From assembly GCF_017654505.1 (NCBI RefSeq), contig NC_054547.1, positions 23,612,346 through 23,676,345 of the forward strand: 64,000 nucleotides of DNA, in the 5' to 3' direction. Positions 27,236 through 37,844 of the stretch are shown piece after piece; position 1 is the stretch's first letter; each line of letters starts with the position of its first letter. Origin of the DNA: Polyodon spathula (Eukaryota; Chordata; Actinopteri; Acipenseriformes; Polyodontidae). The notes beneath the pieces were generated by a model, which saw nothing but the letters and a program-made list of their open reading frames with translations, was not told the DNA's origin and did no database searches. The position numbers and the translations under genes are program-made.

Positions 27236-28019
27236 TGTCAGTGCACACAAACAATTAGACGTGTGTTTTTGTTTTGATAAGTACATTCTTTTGTGTGGGG
27301 GTGATGAAAGTATCACTTGTGAAACCTAAGAATCTGACAGCATTGGAGTCTGAGGCCCTCTGTCTCTCTGCAGGGCAGGGTTTAGTGCCTGTGGAAGGTA
27401 AAGAAACTGACAGGCTGAGACTGAAACATGCTGTCTGTCTCTATCCACAGGGCAGGGAGAACACAAATCACTAAGCAGACTTGTTTTTATCTTGCTCTTT
27501 CACAATCTTTACTCCTATCGTTTTTCCTCCCTCCTCTTTTCTCACATTATATCTCTTTTTTTTCTCTTTTCCACTTAGCCCCTCTCAACCCCCTTATCAG
27601 ACATTTTGTGTCCTTGGTTTATGTTCTCATGTTTAAAGATTTGGGAATCATGTTAGTGGTATGGGGTGACAGAAAATTATTAATAATAAACAATGGATTA
27701 AGACAATAATGTTAATTCAAAAGTTAATAAGATCATTTTTAAAAGTTAATTAACCTAGTTAACAGTAAAGTAGGTTACTAAACAAAGTGACCAGTAAAAT
27801 GGTGTTAACCATATACCCATTTTTAAGCAACTGAAGAAACAAGTTAATAATGAATTGCTTCAAAAGTCAGAAAATGTATATTGTTAATTATTTAATACCT
27901 ATGACATTTATTTGGCTCCAAATATCCTATTCTTTTGCTGTCCAGAGCAAAGAGGACCTTATTGATGACATTTATTAATGCCATGTGATAGTGATGGGTG
28001 TACTGTACTCTGCTGTGCA

Positions 28020-28215
28020 TAAGAACATAAGAAAATGTACTAACCCAGTTGCTGTTAGCTGATTGATCTCAAAACATTGTCAAGTTGCATATTAAAGGAT
28101 CCCAGTAATTCTGCCTCAACAACATCACTAGGTAGCCCATTCCATACTTTCACCACTCTGTGTGAAGTGTCTCTTACCCTCTGTCCTAGGTCTAGCTCAA
28201 CTTAACATCCATCTC
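28020..28215 (+). repeat. CR1/L3-type repeat fragment
   Basis: ATAAGAACATAAGAAAATGT through CCATTCCATACTTTCACC and GTGAAGTGTCTCTTACCCT, the same family as 25889-26420. Confidence 0.6.
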
Positions 28216-29984
28216 CTATTTGTACAATTGTTTCTTAAAAATAAATAAATGTATAAATCTTGATTTGATGAACAGAGCAGATAGAAGCAATTTAATGTCT
28301 AGACTGTTGTGAAATTCTAAATGAATAACTTGCCTTGTTTTATGTATACAACATTTTTAAAAAAGGCATGGGGATTGAATGCTGATATCTATGTTGTGGG
28401 CATATACAACAAACGGAAATCTCTGAGCGATGCCTATTTTAGGAGAGCATTTGATTAGAAATCAGTTTTATTTTATTTAAAAAAAATTTATAATTATTTT
28501 AATTTTATTTAGTTCTTGATTTTCTCCCACTTTTTGTAATGCCCCAATTATTATTCAACCTGGCTCACCGCTGCAACCCCCACACTAACTCGGGAGAGAT
28601 GACGACTAGCCACGCGTCCTCCGAAAGGAGTGTCGTCAGGCATCCACTTTTTGTCAATCTGCAAGCCCGCCATGCAGCCATCTCAGAACTTACAGTGTTG
28701 GAGGACCATGCAGTTCTGAATTGCGTACAGGTGCCTGGCCAGTCACTGGTGTGCGGTGAGTCAAGGACTCCCCAGCCGACCTAACCCCTCCCCACCTGGG
28801 TGGCACTCGGCTAATTGTGCGCCATCCCCTGGGAACTCCCGTCCACTGTCGCCAGTGGCATAGCTTGGATTCAAACTGTCAATCTCCAAGCTATAGGATG
28901 TATCCTGCACTCTGGGTGGAGTGCCTTTACCGGATGCGTCATTCAGGAGCCCCCTTCTTAGAAATCTTTTATGACATGTTTTTGTTTTACCAGCTACTGC
29001 TCCTCAAGTCAACTACACAGCAGTATATACAGTAATGCCAAAAATTAACCAATTAGTCAAGTGCTAATATCAATGTTTTTCTGCAGTATTTCATATTAGG
29101 TTTGTGTAATGGTTTGTGCCATCGCCTTCCTTCTGCATTAGGAGTTGCTTCCTGTGCAGTATACTATATTATTTTAATTGGCCATTATTACGCTGAAACA
29201 GTGACTACTTATTTCTCCAGTATTGTCCAGGTCCTTTGTGCAGAATTTAGTTTAGAGATTTGTTTAGGAAATATTTATTTATTTAGTTATTTATTTATTT
29301 ATTTTTGCACAATTAACCAGTGGTGCAATTGGCAACCTAATTTCTTAATTGATTATCAGAGATGCATTTGTCAAGAATAATCAAGGCACTAACAACATTT
29401 TATTTTTCAAAATCAAGAACAAACAGTAGGATTTTTTTATCAGTAAATCCAACAAGTAAAAACATTGCTGTCCATAACAGTGTGTAATACTTGCAGTAAG
29501 AAAACTTTTGATTAAAAAAAAAAAAAAATTCTGAAATACTTGCGTTCAGTTAAACACTGAAAAGAATATCTGTGCATCCTCACCATTTGTCCGTTTTAAG
29601 GCATGTCAACACCATTTACCATCTACAGAAATCCAATAAATTGGCAAACATTGTTTTTTGATTCATGTGACTTGTCCAACGTGAATCCAGAAGATGGAAG
29701 CTTGTATCTGTCATACTTGCACTAAAATAAACACATAACTACATTGTTAATGTTTTAATGCAAACTGGCAATGGGGCACTTCAAACCAGACTCTTAATTT
29801 GATGCATCAATTCATCCATGCATAATCAGTCCAAGGAAATTAAATAACAGATGATTAATAAAATCAATGCATCAATTAATTGTTGCATCTCTACAATTAA
29901 CTAATACTCCATCCCAGAAAAAGGGAGGATGACTTTAATTTTGGAAAAGACCACTTAGCTCACAAACTTAGAAAAGCTGTGCGT

Positions 29985-30500
29985 TTGTGTCTTGTTTATT
30001 TATTTAACAAATCTCGTGCAGACGGTGACCATCTCCTGAGTTAATTCATTGATTAATTGTTGCTAATCGGGAGATGGCCACCTGTATAAAAACCAGCAGA
30101 TTTCTGCGATGAGGGGAGAGTCGTGAAGAAAGTGTCATAGGTGAGACGTGAGTCTAAATTTGTGAAATAACAATTGCTAGATGTGCTGGTGTATTAACCA
30201 GCACAATACTTGTTAGTGTTACAGTTTGTTTGTTTGGCCAATGTGCCAGGAACTGGATGACCTCCTTGGTGGTCTGAAGGACCAAGACTGGTGCCTTGCT
30301 TGTGGAGTATAGAGGCACATAATGGTTGTCTGCCCCTTCCAGGAAGAGGATGAGGAACAGCGCAGGAGAGGAAGGTGCGGAGAAGGAGCAGGAAGAGAAG
30401 AGGAAGAGGAAAGCTGCAACAGTAACCACAGCAACAGCAGAAGGAGGTCGGGGATGATGGCTGTGAGGCCTTTGTGATGAACCTTGTGACAGAGTTGTGC
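29985..30500 (+). mobile_element. LTR-like repeat (related to 15.4 kb)
   Basis: Contains GAGATGGCCACCTGTATAAAAACC, with a TATAAAA box, then TAGATGTGCTGGTGTATTAACC, shared inverted with 15590-15640. Purine-rich GAAGAGGAAGAGG near 30390. Ends not defined. Confidence 0.4.
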
Positions 30501-30978
30501 CTTATAGAGCACTGTATTCTGCAATTTTGAATACTGACTTTGGATACTGTATTAATTCTGGAAATTAGTGGTGTTTTTTTTCTATCTTTTGCTAAATTGC
30601 ATTGCCTTTTATGTTTTACGCAGTTCTGTGTATGGGTAACAGTTTGATTTAATTTTGCTGTTGGGTCATTAATGGGGAATTTTACATACTGCTACAATAC
30701 ATGCCAGATTTAAATGTACTGTATTACAGTCCACAGTTGTCTCTTTTAGCAAGTGATATTTTCAGAATCATATAGTTCTGAATTAAAATACCTCTTCTGT
30801 TGAAAATATAGTACTCTACCAACAAAACTAATGACAGTGCATCTAAGTGGAAGCCTACTTATTTTAAAACACAGTCCTTTCATCAATGTATTTTTGACAT
30901 TGTGTCTTTTTTTTTATGTTCCCTGAAAAAGCGGACAAGGGTTGGAACGGGCCAAAGTGAAATAATCAGATATGCGTC

Positions 30979-31599
30979 TGTGACAAAGACAGCTGTAGTG
31001 GGTGACATCAGACCTGGAACAATAACACAGGACAGGCAGAGACGTGGATGTTTGGTGAAGCCTAGCTGTGCTCAGCATTTAATAAACAAAATAAAAGAGA
31101 TTTAAACAAAACAACACAAGGCACTTGACACCAAACAAAACAGACAAACAAAACAAAAAAACAGTAAACGAAACACACTAACAAACAGCAGACGAACAGA
31201 CAAACATGGTGAGTGAAATTATGATCTACTTTACTTAATGCTTTTGCTTTCTCCTTCTCCCTAAACACATAACCCTGAGTGAGGGAAAGCATGCTGCTTT
31301 TATGCAGCTGTACCAAGACTCGATTGTTAATCAATCATTCAATTGGAGTCTCGGTACAACTGCATGTGAATTAATAAAGTGCAATTCCCTGTGCTCGCAT
31401 ATTATTACATTTTACCTGCACGTGAAGTGCTGTGCAATCCTCGTGCCTAAATACAAATATACATTTTAAACCCACTTGTGTTCCGCAGACCCATTTATAT
31501 CCCGTGTACCAATGACTATACACCAACATTAACACACTACATGTAACATACAACACAAATAAATAGCCCAGCGGTGGGGCACTTTGCCACGGCATCACA
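30979..31599 (-). mobile_element. Solo LTR family B, copy 1
   Basis: Begins TGTGACAAAGACAGCTGTAG and ends TTTGCCACGGCATCACA. Long shared blocks with 37219-37844 include GCATGCTGCTTTTATGCAGC on one strand and CACGTGAAGTGCTGTGCAAT. AATAAA is on the minus strand near 31082. No exact target duplication. Confidence 0.65.
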
Positions 31600-32074
31600 C
31601 TCATTTAACTGTCACTGAGGTCAACATTTTATAGGGTCAGATATGTGAATGCTGACTGTAATGCTATGGTATAATATCTCCTTTCAGTTTCAGGGCCCTG
31701 AGTTCGCATTATTTGTGTAAACCACCATTGATTATATTTAGTGCTATGCATATCATTGTCACTAGCCTTTGTATTCCCGTTTGGGTTACCGGGGGAAGCT
31801 TCATTGTTTACACAAGTAGCTGTACCTCCATCTGATCTAAACAGGCATGCATTGTAGGTGAATATGCTGGTAGATCCTTGTGTTAGAATGATTAATGAAA
31901 TATTGTCACACAGTGAAAATGATAAAACTGTCTAGTAGAAAAGCATTGGAATAGAGAATCTTCACAGGCAGCTCCACTAGGAATCTGGTTGGTTACTGTA
32001 GAACAAGACATAGTGGCAGTGGTTATGCATCACATACATTATTGAGAGTATATGATTCTTGATTGTTTGGGGTG

Positions 32075-32212
32075 TCTGTCTGTAAATCTGTCCAGCTGTA
32101 AGTCACACTTACATTTTTGCATATATCTGGAGAACCTTGTATTAAGTTGTCATCAAACTTAGTATTAACATCATTTGGCAAAAGTAACTGAGAATATCAG
32201 ATTCTGGAGATA
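32075..32212 (+). repeat. Dispersed repeat family C, copy interrupted by Tc1
   Basis: TCACACTTACATTTTTGCATATATCTGGAG and AGTTGTCATCAAACTTAGTA are family markers. Similar segments occur at about 2825-2925, 14250-14400, 33480-33660, 44900-45080 and 47815-47930. The copy abuts the Tc1 element, and the next copy resumes directly after it, so two units stood in tandem before insertion. Confidence 0.6.
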
Positions 32213-33477
32213 CGGTGGCTCTCAAAAGTATTCACCCCCCTTGGACTTTTCTACATTTTATTTAGAAACACTGGACACTGCAATTTTTGCCCATTCTTCT
32301 TTGCAAAATTGCTCAAGCTCCGTCAAGTTGGATGGGGACCATTGGTGAACGGAAATTTTCAGCTCTTTCCACTTATTCTCAACTGGATTGAGGTCCTGGC
32401 TTTGACTGGGCCACTCCAGGACATTGACCTTTTTGTTTTTAAGCCACTTCAGTGTGGCTTTGGTTGTAAGTTTGGGGTCATTGTCCTGCTGGAAGATGAA
32501 TCTTCTCCCAAGTCGCAGGTCTCTTGCAGACTCAGCAGGTTTTCCTCCAGGATTTCTCTGTACTTTGCTGCATCCATTTTGCCCTCTATCTTTACAAGAC
32601 GCAGAGAAGCATGCCCATAGCATGATGCTGACACCACCAGGCTTCACGGTATTGGTGTTCTCAGGATGATGTGCGTTGTTAGGCTTGCGCCAAACATAGC
32701 ACTTAGCATTGAAGCCAAAAAGCTCTATTTTGGTCTCATCCGACCATAGGATCTTCTTCCACTTGATCTCAGTCTCCCACATGCCTTCTGGCAAACTCTA
32801 GCCTAGATTTTTTTTCAACAATGGCTTTCTTTTTGCCACTGTCCCATAAAGACCAGTTTTGTGAGGCACCCGGGCTATTGTTGCCATATGCACAGTATTT
32901 CCCAGCTCAACCGTTAGAGTTAAAGTTGCCATAGGCAACTTGGTGGCCTCCCTTTCTTAATAATGGACTTTACTGTGCTCTGAAGGATATTCAATGCCTT
33001 GGAAATGTTCTTATATTCTACCCCTGATTGGTGCTTTTAAAGAAACCTATTCCGGATTTGCTTTGAATGTTCCTTCATCTTCATGATGTAGTTTTTGTAG
33101 GGAAATGTACTAACCAGCTGTGGGACCTCCCAGAGACAGGTGTATTTAACCTGAAATCATGTGAAACACCCTAATTGCACACAGATGGACTCCATTCAAC
33201 TAATTATGTGACTTTTAAAGACAATTGGTTGCACAAGAGCTTATTTAGGTGTGTCATAGCAAAGGGGGTGAAAACTTATGCAATCAATTATTTTCTATTT
33301 TATATTTGTAGTTAATTTAGAACAATTTGTAGATTTTATTTTTCACTTCAACATAGGGGACTTTTTTTGTGTTGTATCAGTGGCAAAAACTCCTAATTAA
33401 ATCCATTTTGATTCCATGTTGTAACACAATAAAATGTAGAAAAGTCCAAGGGGGGTGAATACTTTTGAGAGCCACTG
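32213..33477 (-). mobile_element. Tc1/mariner transposon (about 1.27 kb, defective)
   Basis: Perfect-looking inverted ends: GGTGGCTCTCAAAAGTATTC on the left and the reverse GAATACTTTTGAGAGCCACT on the right, flanked by TA on both sides. The minus strand carries the C-terminal two thirds of a Tc1 transposase; the N-terminal region is present only as scattered homology. Defective by frameshift, so an old copy. Confidence 0.93.
32258..32794 (-). pseudogene. Tc1 transposase, C-terminal fragment
   Basis: 178 residues in one frame: KKILWSDETKIELFG carries the first Asp of the DDE triad, GVSIMLWACFSAS the following strand, FIFQQDNDPKLTT the second Asp, and WPSQSQDLNPVENKWKELK the final acidic residue. 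The DNA-binding N-terminus would lie at 32800-33080 and is frame-broken. Confidence 0.9.
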
Positions 33478-33740
33478 TATGTGGGTGTGTCTGTCTGTCT
33501 GTACATCCATCCGGCCATTTGCATGTCACACTAACATTCTTACATACATGTGGAGAACTACTTATACAGTTGTCATGAAACTTAAAATTCTGTACTATTG
33601 TGTTGATATTTATCATGATGATCAACTTTTTCATCAGCTTGATAGCTCTAATTTTTGTAAAAACCCTGATTGAATTGTTTCCCCTGTGTGTGTGAGTGTG
33701 TGAGTGAGGTCCACACCCTTTTCCTCTGTGCTCCAAGCAG

Positions 33741-33822
33741 GTTCCTCCTCCTGGCCTGTGACAGGCTCTTCAAGGTGGTCTTTCCAGAGGAAGCTGTGCG
33801 TTTCGTGGTGCCTATTCTGGAG
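33741..33822 (+). pseudogene. ilkap: ilkap PP2C-domain exon (remnant, CDG changed to CDR)
   Basis: 82 nt between the acceptor CTGTGCTCCAAGCAG and the donor GTAGGC. It encodes FLLLACDRLFKVVFPEEAV then RFVVPILE, matching the ILKAP segment FILLACDGLFK-FTPEEAV. In PP2C enzymes the Asp of this CDG motif binds metal and the Gly is nearly invariant; here Gly is Arg, next to the kept Asp. Entry phase 2 agrees with the family exon. Splice sites and frame are intact, so decay is by substitution. Connection to 6923-7029 and 37036 is inferred from order and strand. Confidence 0.88.
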
Positions 33823-35040
33823 GTAGGCAGGGAGCCAGATGTTGGATTGTTGTTGTCATTTTAAAAGCTTGTTTTCATTGTGTTGTGTGGTTTCAATCAT
33901 GTTGAGTGGTTCTGTGTTCCATCGCTCTGATATTGAGATTCACTGGAGGATGCTAAGCCTGAACAGCCTACCCCATTCCACTCAAACAGTGTGATCCTGT
34001 GATAATTCAACTCTGCAGGCCTCTCCAACTCCACATTTACACATAACAAGAGTAGGTGGGGCAGGTGAAAATGAGAAGAACTCAATATTGGAGCAACAGA
34101 ATGCTTTCAAACACTATAAAACAGAACTTGAAATGTATAAAAGGGTTCAAAATTATATTTGGAGGTACTCTTTAGGCACCCTGGTAAGGGGAACATGTAT
34201 GATTTTGCAATTCCACTGGTGCACCATTAATGTAATTGTTCATATTTCAAACCATTTCAGCATGAAAGACCTAACTATTTAAGACATTGGCTTTGTACTC
34301 CATATACTACTGTATTCGAAATGTGGGTAAAAAGGAAAATGTTTTTTTTTTTTCAGAAAGCAGCTGCCACTGCCCCAGTGTCAAACGATTTGCGGTAGTG
34401 AATTCATATTTGCAGGGGTTATAAAAACCTGCATGCTAAATATTTGATGCCGGTGGCCATGACATTGACCTGTCACGAGTGTTAATGTTTGGTGCACAGC
34501 TGCAGTCTTTGCCTTTCTTTAGTTAAGTTCCATAAGCAGTGTTGTCCAGAAACAGTACCATTTCACTGCCACATTTTTTTGATTCAGACAAATAATTTCA
34601 TTAATCTTAACCATGTAACATTTCCATTAGTTACTTATGTCTCACTTGTGCAGTTTTTAAAGAAATACATGTTAAAGCAAATGTTTATTTTCATTTTGAA
34701 ACAGACAGCCGGTACAACACTAAGGCTGCATCCACACTGAACAGAGCGACGCGAGCGAAGTCGCCGAATGTCAATCCACACGTGGAAACGAGCCAAAAGA
34801 CTGGAAATAAATACATGACCCTGTCCATGCATTCCTATTGGACATACTAGAGGTGGGCTGTCCCATTATTTCACATTGGCTACGTGGTGTGTGCTTGTCC
34901 ATTTTACAAAACAGGCAACAATTGTAAAAAAGTTAGGCTGGCAACCATGTAAAAATCTGTAGCAATAACAGTTATTGACATAGTGTCAATAACTTATCAT
35001 CATATCTATAGTAGTATATAAAAGATATGTATAATACTAG

Positions 35041-35048
35041 TTTATATA

Positions 35049-35111
<63 letters not shown>
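35041..35111 (+). repeat. (TA)n microsatellite
   Basis: About 70 bp of TA, inside the 34.7-36.6 kb element. Confidence 0.95.
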
Positions 35112-35113
<2 letters not shown>

Positions 35114-35195
35114 CTTACTGTAATCTCAATTGTGTTTCTTTACAAATTCCTTCTTTGATCCTTTTTTTTATTAACTTTTTAAAGTATTTTAAAGT

Positions 35196-35197
<2 letters not shown>

Positions 35198-35255
<58 letters not shown>
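35198..35255 (+). repeat. (ATT)n microsatellite
   Basis: About 19 ATT units, followed by a second short ATT run near 35298. Confidence 0.95.
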
Positions 35256-35256
<1 letters not shown>

Positions 35257-36599
35257 GTTGGTTGTTGTTAAGCACTACATAATCACCATCTATCATTATT
35301 ATTATTATACCCCAGAGATGTACCCTAGTTCAATAGGCTCTGTGCACATCCTACTTCTGCATTCTCTTATACCAGCATAGTTACTTCTGGTTAATGTCTG
35401 CTTGCGTTAGAATACAGTATTCCAGTATACTTACCAAGGATCACAGTTAATGATGTCCATAGAATAGTTAAACTATGCAGCAAAGCTCCATCAAACAAAC
35501 TGGAAAAGGGTTTGAAAATGTATGTTTCCAGCTGCCTCTGCAACTGCGAGGGGAGTTGTTTAAGATTGACGGTTGTGTGTGCTGATGCGCTGGGGAGGCA
35601 AAATAAGCTGATACCTGGAACCAGCATTACACTTCAGCCATTAACACCAGGCAGAAGGATATCTACATCCTCAGCTGGAAAGAAAGGCAAATGGATTGAG
35701 ATGCAGATGGATCACATTAGTTTACTGTAAAGCTTTGTCTTAGTTGGTGCTTATCTTGGTGAGAGCTGAGTTCAAATCAGCATGAAGTTTAACATCTACT
35801 CTCATGTAATGAAAATTATTATAATCTGTGTTATTATGTGCAGGTCACCACTTACCTTGTATTATTAGTTACTTTTATTTAGTTTTTACTTTTAGAATAG
35901 TCTGGTGAACTTGATAAACAATCCTTTACAAATATGGCTCATAAGCTTCAAAACTATGTATGAGCTTGGTAATGTTGGGATGTGTTACACAGAATACAAA
36001 CGTGTTGCTGGCTTTGTTCTACAACATATAGAATAGTAGGACCTTGATAATATTTTTGTTTGTTTGCTGAATTTCCACAAAACTTCACTTTATGCCTATG
36101 TATAGACCAAAAAAATCCAAAATGTCACATGTTCAAGTTATGTGAATGCGGGACCTTTTTTGTGTCATTTTTAAAAGCCAGCAAAAGTGCACATTTTGTA
36201 TTTAAATGCTGGATATGTAGACTGCAGGTATGCTCCGGTTTATTTTTGCTTATTAATAAACCTATTTTTATGCAACTAGCATAATCGGCTATGCAATCAT
36301 ATAATAATGGCTACTGCTTGACTTGTTTTGAGGTGTGACGTATTTTGAGGCGTGTGTTTGATGTGTGTCAAAGGGGTTAACCTTGCTTCTGATTGGTCAG
36401 TTTCATTCCTGTCTCGAGACCCAAAAAAAGAAAAAAAGAAAAACAGGTTCTATTTTAGCGATGCAAAATGTTCTCAAAGAGACGTTGCTCGCATGGCTTG
36501 ATGCTGGTGTAGATACTCCCATTTGACTGCAGTGACTTCTAAATTATTTACCCATGTCGCTTGCATCCAATGTGGATACGGCTTAAGCTCTCAGTTTGC

Positions 36600-36925
36600 T
36601 TGGCTTGCCAAGGAAGTCTGATACTGCTTTACTTCCTGGGTCATTTCACCTCGGCAGTGTCTTCATGGTCATGGCATGTTACTGGCTGAAAGCTTGTCAG
36701 TTAATAGAGGAAATAGCTGATTTGTTATTGATAGGAAAGAAGCCAGTGAATGACCCAAGAAGTACAAGAGTCTAAAAGCATGGCTTGCAAACAGTTCTGT
36801 AACCTAGTGTAGTACCAGATACTAGATGAAAATGCCTGTTTGCTAATACATGTGTTTTTTTTCAAAACTGCACATTTGAGACTTGTATAATGAATAGATG
36901 TGCAGGCTGGTAAAAATGTATGTTA
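36600..36925 (+). repeat. Dispersed repeat family, copy 2
   Basis: Shares ATGTTACTGGCTGAAAGC, GTTATTGATAGGAAAGAAGCC and AAAACTGCACATTTGAGAC with the copy at 24920-25170. Confidence 0.55.
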
Positions 36926-37035
36926 CAAATTTGTTAACTGTAATTACTTTAAATAAGCACAGTACTGTAGTCTAATGGCCTGTTTGCAATGGAACCAGTC
37001 CAGCTCTACACGTATGTGTAAATGTGTGTTTGCAG

Positions 37036-37214
37036 GAGGAGACGTTGGAGCAGAAAGAAGGCAAGATCCTGCAGGACGCCTGGTTGTGACTGCATGTAAC
37101 CGCTTAACGAACAAGGCTGTGAGGTGAGGCTGTGCCGACAACGTCACCGTTCTCCCGGTCAACATTGACCCCTCATTGCATTGGCTTATTGCTCTGTGCC
37201 CATTCCTCAATTAG
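37036..37214 (+). pseudogene. ilkap: ilkap terminal exon (frameshifted)
   Basis: The acceptor GTGTGTTTGCAG precedes GAG GAG ACG. The reading EETLEQKEGKILQDAWL is followed by TGA at 37087-37089. A one-base shift restores ACNRLTNKAVR, then a second TGA at 37125-37127 (the family has Arg-Gly there), then GCADNVTVLPVNI, which matches the ILKAP end GSADNVTVMVVRIGH. The metal-binding Asp and Asn of ADNVT are visible. The normal stop is lost and the frame runs to TAG at 37212-37214, directly before the LTR at 37219. At least two disabling changes make this the clearest sign that the locus is dead. Confidence 0.88.
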
Positions 37215-37218
37215 GTGG

Positions 37219-37844
37219 TGTCACAAAGATGGCTGTAGTGGGTGACGTCAGACTAGAAACAGGGAGCAATACAAAACAGGGGACAGATAGAGGTGTGGAG
37301 TTTGGTGAAGCTGAGCGCTTGGTTGCGCTCAGCATTTAATAGGTAAACAAACAGCAAATAAAAAGGTTGTAACAAAACACTGACATCAAAACAGGACACG
37401 GCACTTGCGGTCAAAATAAATAGACAAACAAAACATACTAACACTAAAGAAACCCACTGACACACAGGGACGAATACTAAATATTTTTAATTCTCCTTCT
37501 CCACACCCGTTACTTCACCCTGAACACACAACCCCGAGTGAGGGAAAACATGCTGCTTTTATGCAGCTGTACTGAGACTCTATTGCTAATCAATCATTCA
37601 ATTGGAGTCTCAGTACAACTGCACATGAATTAATAAAGTGCAATTCCCCATGCTGACATATTATAACATTTTACCTGCACGTGAAGTGCTGTGCAATCCT
37701 CGTGCCTAAATAAAAATATACATTTTAAATTCACTCGTGTTCATAACCTATATTATATCCCGTGTACCAACTACAATACACCAACATTAACACACTACAT
37801 GCAACATACAACACAAATAAATAGCCCAGGGGTGGGGTACCACA
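37219..37844 (-). mobile_element. Solo LTR family B, copy 2
   Basis: Starts TGTCACAAAGATGGCTG, ends GGGGTGGGGTACCACA. Flanks GGTGG (left) and GGTGT (right) are a near-match target duplication. It shares long blocks with 30979-31599 in the same orientation. The two copies flank the two last ilkap exons, but nothing between them looks like gag-pol, so they are separate insertions. Confidence 0.7.

Larger units (their letters stand above)
34724..36583. mobile_element. Harbinger-like non-autonomous element (1.86 kb, TAA target)
   Basis: The left end GGCTGCATCCACACTG...GCGAC and the right end GTCGC...CAATGTGGATACGGCT are imperfect inverted repeats, with TAA at 34721-34723 and 36584-36586. No transposase can be read. 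It contains the TA and ATT microsatellites at 35.04-35.26 kb. Confidence 0.68.

Noticed and set aside
32309..32669. Plus-strand frames over the Tc1 element
   Set aside because: They are antisense shadows of the transposase.
30979..37844. One full-length LTR retrotransposon bounded by the two family B LTRs
   Set aside because: The interior has ilkap exons, a Tc1 and a Harbinger-like element but no gag or pol, so the LTRs are independent insertions.
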